64,000 nt of DNA from Leucocoprinus leucothites (taxonomy: Eukaryota; Basidiomycota; Agaricomycetes; Agaricales; Agaricaceae): the NCBI GenBank assembly GCA_013368445.1, contig JAACJO010000011.1, positions 248,001-312,000 on the forward strand, written 5' to 3'. Position 1 is the first letter of the stretch. Each line of letters starts with the position of its first letter. The position numbers and the translations under genes were made by a program. The notes beneath the pieces are model-generated. The model searched no databases, was not told where the DNA came from, and saw only the letters and a list, made by a program, of their open reading frames with translations. Shown piece after piece: positions 37,364 to 48,890 of the stretch.

Positions 37364-37915
37364 CGCCAACGACGCGAGGCACGCGCCTGTCACGTGTGGC
37401 TCATGAGCGTGATGGTCGACTGTGACGCTTGGTGACAGCCCTGGCTGATGGCAATTGGCTACTAAGGAGAGTGCATGCCATTGAACACGCCCAACCCTAC
37501 AGTACTTACTAGCTATCAATGACGTTGATTGGTTTTATGGTTGCCGCAATACGCATAGGATCGGACGGACGTGAGCATATAGATGCACCGTGCCAGGAGG
37601 GTCAGCACCGGAATGGAGCTAACTATGGGCAGGTAGACTAGAGATGATGTACTTAGTATTACAGCAGACAATGAATTCAGAAAACCCATCATGGATTGTA
37701 ATCTCGAGGTGTGGATATGCGGGAATTGCCCCTTGAATACAGAGCGTGTTGTGCACAGGAAGGGGAATTCGGAGTGTTTTCCCATTACAGCACAAACATC
37801 GGCACAACACAAGCTTGTCTCCTCACACATAGGTTTCCTCGTCAAGTTTCTTCTGGCTATCCTCAAGCACGACGTCCGGCGTGCTTTCAACTCTCCCTTT
37901 GCCTCGCCTGTATTC
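37364..37915. other. Divergent promoter region
   Basis: 552 bp between the BRH2 (-) and taxilin-SUMO (+) starts. Both frames contain open stretches running into the genes, so 5' UTR or an upstream exon could lie here. No other feature recognised. Confidence 0.4.
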
Positions 37916-40076
37916 ATGAACGGAACAACAGCGAGCCAGTCCACAAACGCGCCTGCCAGACCAGCCAAACCACCACCTCCAGGTCCTGCACCTCCTGCTC
38001 CCGCCTCTGCTCCCCCAGCTCCTCCAACATCTGCACAACCTTCCACCCGCGCTCAAACAGCACCACAGCCAGTACCCGCTCCGGTCAACGGTACACAGAC
38101 GGTTAAGGGCAAGAAGCGGAATGACCCTCCCGTTGATCCTGCTACAATGTACGAAAGCGTCAAGAACCGTATAGCCGCTCTGGAGGAGGAAGAAGTCCTT
38201 GAAGAGGAAGAGGAGAGACGGTTTGGTCCGTTCGCTCGGTTTTATTTCTCGTTCAAGTCGATTGACCTGTAGCACATGCAGCTGAGGAGGCTCAGAAATC
38301 CATCAAAGGCATGGAGGAGAACGCCATCCACGCCAAGTATTTTGAACTGGTTAGGAGCTTGGTCTACATTTTTTTTACTATACTCAAGCAGATGCAATTT
38401 AGTTCGCAGAATTCAAGCGTGCTGAGCGAGATCATGCGAAAGAAAAGCAGAAATTAACTAAGGACAAGGACGCAGGTTCGGAGCAATCAGCTTTGAACAA
38501 TCAGTTTATCTCATTTCCCTTCAGCCAAATCGCAGCTCACAAAGGCGAATCAAAGCAAAGCCAAGATCGAGGGATTGGCCCGTGAATTGCAAAAGGCACG
38601 AGCGATCTCCATTTCTCTTAGAACTCCTTCTTACTCGCCAGCCTAGGAGAACAAACGCCTCCGAGTGCGTCAGACAAATATCTTCGTAGCCCTCTGCTTA
38701 TGTTATCTAGGAGGACAACAAGTCCCTTAAACAGGATTACGACGACTCACAGAATGAAGTATACCATCCCTACCTGTCCTTGTTCCATTCCGGCTCATCC
38801 AGCTTACAGCTTTTGCAAGCACGGAATAGCCTCGCGAGGCAAGGTGACAAGGCAAAACTCCAGGACAACAAATACCGCGAGATGCCCGACATCGTTATCA
38901 AAGTCGTCTGTCGTTACCGGGCCGAGCTTTTCTTCAAAATCTCCCGCAAGACTAAGCTTTCTCGCTTGTTCAGTGCATTCACAGGACGAATGGAAGAACC
39001 AGGGAAGAAAGTCGATGGCTATGGCGGCGTTGCCAAGGTAGAAGCGACAAAGGAGGCCAGCTCTGCGGGCAAGCCTAACCTTCAGTTCATCTTTACGCAT
39101 AATGGGCGGTCGCTTGAGGAGGAGCAGACACCTGAGGAGGTGAACATGGAAGACAAGGACGAGATTCTGGCTGTGGAATTGATGGACCTCACCGAGAATG
39201 CTGAGGACGTTGAAGAATGGGTGCGTGAAGTCAAGCCATCGTTCTCTCTATCTACAAACAGAACGTCAAACACCAACTATCCTTGTTGACATACAGGAGG
39301 AGCACCTTGAACCTCAACAAGAGCGATTTAAGAAGTGCTGGAGTGAGGATCCACAAGAGTATGCCCAAGATTCTTACTCTACCACCCCCTTACTGATTCC
39401 CGTAGGGCGAAGAAAACACTGGAAGATATCTTCGACGGAGTGTGAGCTTTGATGATGTCGGATGGTTGTGTTATTTCCTTAATATTTTCTCCAGTGTCCG
39501 AGAACGGCTGAAGGACGTCCTTCGACAGTATGAGCTGCGAGAACGACATTTTGAATGCCTCATTCGTTCAAAAGAACTCGAAGTTCTGTTATCCCGTGCG
39601 CGTGCCGCAGAATCGAAGGAGCTGCTGGATACTGAGCGGGGTCGAGCGGAGAAGCTGGAAGAAGAGGTGGGCTCTCGTATTTCTTTTTGCTTCGCACTAT
39701 GCTTCTACTTTCTGGGCATGCATTTACTCAACATGGCGCCTTTTTTTTTTGTCTTCGAACCTCCTATTTTTGCCTATGGACGGCTTTATCTTGAAAAAGG
39801 TTCAACAACTCAAGAAAGAGGTGGAAGATGTGCAAGGTGACAAGAACATAATCATCGACAAGCTTTTGACCTGTTGTAAAGAAGTCAGTACCGTTTCTCG
39901 TTTTTACTCCCATCAAGACGCCCATCTCACCGGGGTCTGGCCCACTTTGGGCGTAGTTAAAACAAAAGCCTACTGCAGACCGAGCTCAACGGCAATTTGC
40001 AGCACTTAAAGAAGAACTGGAGAAACTGGAAAAGAAAATTCCGAGAGTTAAGAAGAGCATTGATGGGGCGGGGTAG
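37916..40076 (+). CDS. Taxilin-family coiled-coil protein with an in-frame SUMO-like domain
   Basis: Twelve exons: 37916-38225, 38282-38349, 38403-38475, 38525-38595, 38647-38664, 38711-38758, 38810-39220, 39297-39358, 39406-39441, 39495-39666, 39800-39883, 39969-40076; 486 aa. After a Pro-rich N terminus, residues 85-220 are taxilin coiled coil (KAKIEGLARELQKENKRLRE). Residues 221-333 form a SUMO/Rad60-like domain: DIVIKVVCRYRAELFFKISR, KLSRLF, LQFIFTHNGRSLEEEQTPEE and NMEDKDEILAVELMD, with no diglycine end. A spacer (EEHLEPQQ...EDIFDGV) leads back to taxilin: VRERLKDVLRQYELRERHFE. All junctions close in one frame. Intron 4 has a GC donor (38596). If the intron at 39442 is retained, translation stops right after EDIFDGV. 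Alternative: two overlapping or nested genes. Confidence 0.72.
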
Positions 40077-40333
40077 ATCTCTATAACAGGAAACCTCTAA
40101 TCCATGATTTTGTTACCCCTCAACTATATTGGGTGGTACACCAAGGTACCGGAGCCACTACAGTGAGAAGAGTGACAATGCATTACATCGTGCAAGAATC
40201 CAATGAGCCAACTAGTCCATGGGTATCTCTGTTATACTGCGACCTAATCCATTACTACGGTTCTGTTCAATTGTCCATCCCAAAGTCCATCTCCCTACGA
40301 TGATCTAAGCGACAAAGGCGAAAAAGGGGTAGT

Positions 40334-41870
40334 CTAGACTAGTGCATCAAGTTCCTCCAGAGAGCTCACGTAGCCCGACTTAGTAAAGGTTTTTCCCTTC
40401 ACACTGTCGAGGCCCTCTCCGGCATAGGTGACGAGAGGTGCGAGCTCAATAGTGACTCCAGCCTTGACAGTAGCGCCAGCACTTTCCAAGAAGCGTTGAT
40501 GCTGGGCAAGTAAATCGCGTCGGCTGGTGTCAGGGTCATCCGAACCAGTGCCAGGTGCGTTCTTGAGAGGGCTGAACTCTTCACGCCTCTCAACTTCCAG
40601 CACGGCAAAGCGCTGCGTGAAAGGGAACACGTCGAAAACAAACATTTCAAGCTTCATGCCGTTGGGTTTAGCCGGCTTGACTATCTGACCTGACTCGAGG
40701 TCAACGTGGGGGATCTTTTTGCGGGCGATGTGGAATGCGAGCTCATCTTCGAAGCTCTCCACACGCCTGAGGAAGGCAGTAGTGTAAAAGTGATTGGCGA
40801 TATTGCCAGCCCTGAAGGCAAGCTCCCCGGTCTCTTGATCACGTCGTTCAGCTTGCTCCTTGGAGATTTCGGAGTATTCGACAACTCCATACTTGTTGCC
40901 ACGACGGGCGACAACACCGACAGATTCTGAAGGCGATGCCTTAGGAACAACTTTGGCAGCACAGTCGGCTTGTTTCTGGATGCTATACCCAAGGAAAACG
41001 GGATCTGCGACACGAACCAGACAGTTGTCGACACAATAAGCATGGACATAGAGAATGCCACGCTTTTGAAGATCGTCGAGGACAGACTTGGGACTGGTTG
41101 AGGACAGGGGGGCTCGAGTGGCAGCATATACTCCACCATTCCCATCAGGAGCGACGGCAACACGAGAAGGGGTTTCCAAGAGAACCTTTCCGTCCATTGT
41201 CAAACAGGGGAGGGTACCTGTACAGCGGTAGTTAACAAAAGCAGGCCCAAAAATAACGATAGGGTTACTAACCTTGTTCGAAAAAGATGACATTGGCAGG
41301 AGCCAGGCCAAAGTAAGAATTTTGCTTGAAGTAATCCTCGGTGTCGCGGCGGGTAGGACCACTTGTCATAACATACCAAGGGATAACTACCGATCCGGCG
41401 GGTTTGTTACTTTCTTGTTCCGCGACGCGTTGAAGACGGGCGACCCGCTCGGCCTGGTACTGGAATAAGGATTTGTGGGATGGAAGACCAATGTCATAGC
41501 ACCCCTTGGGTGCACTGCTGCCCAGGCGAGTTCCTTGACCGCCTGCCAGGAGCAAAACACCGACCTGACCGCGCGAGATGGCATCAAGACCGATCCGACG
41601 CCATTCCTGTGCCTTTTCAGGATTACTAACAACAGAGTCGGTTGCGTCTTTCGGGATGGGCTCAATAGCCTCGGCTTGAGCAGCTGGATCATTCAAAGCT
41701 TCTTCCTCAGTGGTAGCTTTTTTGTATACACGATTGACGCGCTCGATATCGAGAGCCTCGAGCTGTGCGGCAAGGACTTTCTGGCCAGCAGGATCGAGAG
41801 TAGACCAGAACTTGAAGAGATGGTCTTGGCCAGCAGCCTTGTAACGATCGCGAAGGTTATCGATAGACAT
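40334..41870 (-). CDS. UAP1: UDP-N-acetylglucosamine pyrophosphorylase
   Basis: Exons 41870-41273 and 41217-40334; 493 aa, the usual length. Cytosolic enzyme making UDP-GlcNAc from GlcNAc-1-P and UTP, the substrate for chitin, N-glycans and GPI anchors. The nucleotide-binding loop LLLAGGQGTRLG lies at 106-117, followed by APKGCYDIGLPSHKSLFQ, WYVMTSGPT, FFEQGTLPCLTMDGKVLLE, PDGNGGVYAATR, VHAYCVDNCLVRVADPVFLG, GNIANHFY, and KLEMFVFDVFPFT. Intact. The start MSIDNLRDRYKAAGQDHLF is typical. Confidence 0.96.
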
Positions 41871-42747
41871 GATGAAAGTGCGAGATGAATGAGTGGTAGG
41901 AAGGCAGGCAGGTAATTATATGCAGGCGAAATAGAGCTCGGTATTTGCCGTCGAGCGACGAGCAGCGCTCAGCGCTCAAAGTGACAACATCACACACCTG
42001 TGTCTCTGCTCAACACTGCTTTTCCCTCCGTTTCATCCAGCTTTGGTGTATTGGCCGCTCACGAACGTTTGCATACACGGTTTAGCATCCCCTCGGATGA
42101 CCTGAGTTGCCTTTCCACCGGCTTGCATCTTTACGTCCGAACGCCGCACGTTGATGGACTCCTGAAGGTTGATTACCTCCTCGCTGCACGGGGCACAGCT
42201 GAGGGGGGCGAATGGGATACCAGTTCAGGGGGATGAAAATTTTGCCCAAGTAGTCTGGTGGAAACGCTGCAAAGTACATTAGGCACCCTATCAAAGCCTG
42301 GTAAATATCCAGTGCTTCTTTTCCGTTGCTGCTCCATACTTCTGGGAACGGATGAGCGAACAAAACATTCCTTTTTGACGACAGCACACTGGACAACTCC
42401 GAAGGGAGATATTGCGGGTCTTCTCTCCCGTTGACCCGCTACAGATTTTCAGTCGGGCTCTTGGTCACTGACATCTAACAATGCGTGTCTCTTACGTTTA
42501 GCGCTATAAATGAATCAGAAACTCATGCCTATTCTCACTTGGCGCTACATGGCCCAATTACAGGACGATCTCAAGTCTTTAATTATCCAAAAAAGTGGTT
42601 CTTCGATCATTTCAAACCAATGGCAGAATACCAACCTTGTCAGATCACACCTCGCTTATTCGAGCCGGTTCTTGCAGCAAGCTCCAAGACGCCTATAAGA
42701 AATATCAGCCCTTGAAATTCAGTGATCTCTCCGCCCAACATTCTGCC
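41871..42747. other. Intergenic region between UAP1 and the first GH5 gene
   Basis: 877 bp upstream of both genes. Short ORFs on both strands show no family resemblance. It probably carries both promoters; the only element I can point to is the TATA-like site near the GH5 start. Confidence 0.4.
42691..42700 (+). promoter_or_regulatory. TATA-like element upstream of first GH5 gene
   Basis: gcctataaga lies 48 bp before the ATG at 42748. The short distance fits a strongly expressed secreted enzyme with a short 5' UTR. Sequence-only guess. Confidence 0.3.
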
Positions 42748-44531
<1,784 letters not shown>

Positions 44532-45177
44532 TCTAAGTACATTGACTGCAAAGCGATGAGTATTGTATGACATATACCCGAATCTGAACCCATATTTCAC
44601 GTTGCTTCTCGTCAGTCAGCGCCGGTCGGCAACTAAGCAATTTCGGCAGGAGACAGGGTCGCACTGAAACTAAAAATAACCTAATCACTTTCTTGGGAGC
44701 GTCTCGCAACCACAACGCGTACTTCGTGTGGCTCATGTACAACACCAGGAAGGCATGGTTAAAGATAGTAGAGAATGTATTCTCAGGGAGGTGGCCTGAA
44801 GAAACGGATCAGGTTTTTTCAGCCATTCTGGCAACCCGAAGAGGAATTTGTTTTAATCTGTCCTAGGAGTCTCTGAGGCGTCAGATCGTTGAACAAGGTC
44901 CTTAAGGCCATGTTGGAAACCAGCCTCTTCAAACTGCTTTATTTTCTATCTTCTCGACGCCTCTGCTCCCGCCACTCTTTCGGCCAGGGTTTCTCTGGCA
45001 GATATAACCCCGCTCAGAGCCGAATTAGCGTGCATCATTCCGCCAGGCGTCAAGCACTAGTGCCAGAAGCTCCAGCCAGCATATTTAAAGGGTCCCGGTT
45101 CCAAGAAATTCTTCTCAATCTCTTCTCTTTCCTGGCTTCTGGCTACCCCCACGCTCCTTTCACTTTTGAATTCAAAT
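44532..45177. other. Spacer between tandem GH5 genes
   Basis: 646 bp holding the 3' flank of copy 1 and the promoter of copy 2. No gene seen. Confidence 0.5.
45081..45090 (+). promoter_or_regulatory. TATA-like element upstream of second GH5 gene
   Basis: atatttaaag, 88 bp before the ATG at 45178, followed by a pyrimidine-rich stretch (ttcttctcaatctcttctc) of the kind often found at fungal transcription starts. Confidence 0.42.
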
Positions 45178-46904
45178 ATGGTCCGCTCCATTGGGTTGCG
45201 TACACTCCTGAAGGCTGTGGTTGGCCTCTCTGTCGCTCGTTCTGTTTTGGGCTGGGGATTCCCGTATGGTCAGGAGAAAGTGCGAGGTGTCAACCTCGGT
45301 GGCTGGCTCGTTCTTGAGGTGAGCGTGTGTTCTGTTTGAGCATATTTTGTGCCGCTCATTTCGACTATCCAGCCTTGGATTACTCCGTCTCTTTTTGACA
45401 ATACGAATGATGGCCGCGTTGTTGACGAATGGACCTTCGGCCAATACGTGGATAGAGCAGAGGCCGCTCAGGTGCTCAAGAACCACTGGGACACGTGGAT
45501 CACCGAGGACGATTTCAGGCAGATTGCTGCCGCTGGGTGTGTCGTAATTTGGAATATGTGTGTACCCAAGCGGCTGATTCATTTCACCTGGGTAGCTTGA
45601 ATCACGTTCGGCTACCAATTGGGTACTGGGCTTTCGATATCCAGAACGAACCCTACCATGATGGCCAACTTGCATATATGGAGAAGGCGTTCCTGTGGGC
45701 GGCTAAGTACAACCTGAAAGTCGTTGTTGACTTACATGGTGAGTCAAGTTCTCGCTCAAATTTTCAGGATCCTTTATTAATTCGCTCAATGTCAATTTGT
45801 CAAGGTGCCCCTGGAAGTCAGAACGGGTAGGTGAACTATCTTGGGTTGAAATGAATTTGTGGTTCTGAATGCGTTTGATTATTTTAGTTTTGACAACTCT
45901 GGGCAAAGGTTGCCTAACCCGTGGGTGTTTTTGTGGTTATAATTACTCTCCCACGTTTATAATGCGTTTTTTGTGGACAGGACATGGCAAAATAAACAGG
46001 AGAATATTGATCGAACGAACGCCATCATCAAGAGGATCGCCTCTGAGGTCAAAGACAAGACCGGCGTCGTCCCCGTTATTGCTCCCCTCAATGAGTAAGT
46101 AAAACTCTGTTTGGGCTTCCCCATGCGTGTTTTGAGCTTACTGTTAATGTATCTAGGCCTGCCGGATTTGTCGGAGGAAACATGATGAGAGTTGTGAGGG
46201 ACTACTGGCAATCGAGCTACCGGGGGATTCGGTATGTTTTGGGTGTTAATGATGTTTATTCTTCAGCCTAACATGTGCACTAGACAGAGCTCGAATAACA
46301 TCGTAGTCATGATCCACGATGCTTTCCAACCCATTAGCTCCTGGAATGGTTTCATGCAGCCGTCTGACGGATACTCCGGTGTTGCGCTAGACACTCATAT
46401 TTACCAGGTCTTTGCAAGCGATGATGAAGTGAGCCTCCTTGATCACAGAAGTCATGATCACTTGACCAACCGATTAATTTATAGCAAGTCATCTTGTCTG
46501 ACAAGCAACACATCCAAGAGGCTTGCAGCCGTGCCGGGGACCTTAGGAATGCACCTTTGTGGGTCATTGTGGGAGAATGGTCCCCCGCTAAGACTGACTG
46601 TGCAAAGTATCTCAACGGATATGGCGTCGGAGCTCGCTATGACGGGACTAAATCAGGTTTTGAACGTCACGGTAGTTGCGCTGACAAGACTGGCAACGGT
46701 GCCAATTTCAGTGCTAAATACAAGACGTTCCTCCGCCAGTTCTGGGAAGCGCAAACGATCACTTATGAACAAGGTCAAGGATGGCTCATGTGGACATGGA
46801 AAGCCGAGAACGCCGATGAATGGTCTTATCAGGCTGGTTTGAAATATGGTTGGATTCCCCAGAATCCTACTGATCGCAAATACCCCAACATCTGTGATCA
46901 GTGA
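45178..46904 (+). CDS. Secreted exo-beta-1,3-glucanase, GH5 family (copy 2)
   Basis: Exons 45178-45318, 45373-45536, 45596-45738, 45805-45826, 45888-45920, 45981-46094, 46157-46231, 46284-46428, 46485-46904; 418 aa. Signal peptide LLKAVVGLSVARSVLG after a charged start. Motifs parallel copy 1: [64 protein letters not shown] (acid/base), VVMIHDAFQPISSWNGFMQP, VIVGEWSPAKTD (nucleophile), QGWLMWTWKAE. One intron present in copy 1 (at 43760-43815) is absent here. Both catalytic Glu residues are kept, so both copies should be active. Confidence 0.95.
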
Positions 46905-47175
46905 GGGATACCATGGGATTATTTATCTTGGATTTTGGAGTCTGAACACTGAACAATTGTCTAATATATAGTGCTTGTCATATCTAATATTGACCTTCCT
47001 GTCATTACTGTCTGCAATTTATTGGTTTGTTATACATGAGAATGGACCTTCCATCCTATTTCCGCTCGATGAATTGAAATACGCAAAGTTCAAAAGGTCA
47101 AACGATACGTGGCGTACTAGGCATTAGGCTATGTATGGTGATATATGTATAAGATACGTCTATATCATGGCACTG

Positions 47176-48656
47176 CTAGTGTTCTGAACGGCCATCACGT
47201 GTCTTTTTGTACAAGCCAACGATCAGATCGTTCGCGGTGAGTGTAATGATGCTTAAGAAATATCAGCCATGAAACAAGGGGTACGGGCAATTGACTTACG
47301 TATGGGGCGCTATGCGCATGAAATGGGCGGTCGAGCCTATGGAGTAGAGCCCAGTTAACCTTAGCAATATGTGTAATAATTCTCAAGTGAATGCTGACCT
47401 TTGTAGAGTCCGCGGATCCCCTCTATTCTCAATGTCTTCCAGAGACAGTCTATGGGGTTCTTGTATAGTGTTCCTCTTAATTTCCCGTCAGGACCAGTTA
47501 CTGTTGGTTGGTTATACATTCGTGTAAGGGCAGTATCGGCAGGTTGCATAGCCAGAAGCTGACACAAAGATACATCAGGTTACTGCTGAACGGACGAGGT
47601 AAAACACGTACCACGCATAGACCAGACAGTGTGCTGCTCAGGAGGAAAGTCCATGTGCTATCAGCAGGGAGGACTCCATGTTTGACTAATTGATTCTTGG
47701 TAAAATTATAACTGGGTAACTGGACGGACGAGCCCATTGATGTCCGTAGAATTGCAGCATCTATACCCCGAATGAGACCGCGAGGTCCTTCTGCTCGGAA
47801 TATGGTCGATAGCGCGTCGAATGAATTCTTGTAGTAATGTTGTGCACCAATAGGCAGAGCTGGTGAGTAGGCCTAGCGAATGGGTATGAGCGGATAAAGG
47901 TGAATGGTTTTCGCTTAGTTCTGACCTGCATTCGGGCCTTGATTAAGAACAGGGGGTTCCCCAATGATGCTAATTTGATAAGAATGTCATCTTCACGAAG
48001 AGAACCTTGAAAACTCACCACCGACCGCGCCACTAACTGCGCCAGCTAGCACCGACGTCAAAGGGACCTGTTCTTGAGCATTCCAACCAAGAAACTGGTT
48101 AAATTTTCTACGGAATGGTTCATAGAAGCCTGTGGCGTGATTAGAGAAACGGATGTGATGGGTCAAGAATGTAGCGTACCAAGCCGGGAGCCGTTTAATA
48201 GAATCTTGCCCAAACGTCAGACAGAAGGAATGGTAAAGTCATTTAACAAAGCGTACTTGATAGGCATACTGAGTAGAAGTTGTAAGCATCAAGATGCAAA
48301 AATCTGAAAAAAAAAAGGACAGGGTACTCACCGCAGGCGTCAGACCCCGTTGCACGCCCCGAATACCCTCGTTTCGCCAGGTTTTTGCCCATACATCGAG
48401 TGTATTCTTGTAAACTTTCTTACCACCATCTTTGGCAAGCTCACCCTGTAGCTGCAGTCGCGTCTTTGCAACTTCTGCGGGATTAGAAACAGTGACCTGG
48501 AGTGGAATTAGATTTTGTGCGTGTCAGTACGAGTTGGAAGACTAAGGGAACGGGAGGAGCACATGCCGCTGTGCATGCCGCGAGCGCACCACAGATAAAG
48601 CCCTCTACGGTGGACAGCGGACTAGAGAGGGAAAGGGTGGGCTTGGTGGTGACCAT
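47176..48656 (-). CDS. OAC1: Mitochondrial carrier, Oac1-like (oxaloacetate/sulfate)
   Basis: Inner-membrane solute carrier with three repeats, ending in GLYKKTRDGRSEH. Start MVTTKPTLSLSSPLS (48656). Repeat 1 has VEGFICGALAACTA-VTVSNPAEVAKTRLQLQGEL; repeat 2 GFYEPFRRKFNQFLG, VPLTSVLAGAVSGAVG and NPLFLIKARMQ; repeat 3 FLLSSTLSGLCV and LLAMQPADTALTRMYNQ with GLYKGSTAHFMRIAPHT. Signature PxD/ExxxxR boxes (PAEVAKTR, PLFLIKAR, PADTALTR) are visible. The VSNPAEV box and the third-repeat end fit the Oac1 group; the transported acid is inference. Exon 1 is 48656-48567 and the next begins at 48496; the intron between seems to be GC-AG. About nine exons. Confidence 0.88.
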
Positions 48657-48890
48657 GTCGGTGGTTATAGGAAAGGGAGGATACGGGCGCAAAAATCTGG
48701 AGTATAACTGAATTACGCTCAAGGAACCACATTCGGATTCGGGTTCGGACACGGATCGGACGATCGAGATCCACCCACGTGACCACGACTGCTTTAGGTG
48801 ATCAGCACCTCTAGTCTCCGTCACTGGCAACTCTGAAGTTTAGCTCTGGCTCTGAAGTGGACCGATGATTGCTGGCCTCCACCATTCGCG

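Noticed and set aside
38881..39450. Independent SUMO gene nested in the taxilin gene
   Set aside because: It has no convincing promoter or 5' exon of its own, the upstream taxilin frame runs straight into it, and no splice donor in the right phase lets taxilin skip it. Kept as the alternative explanation only.
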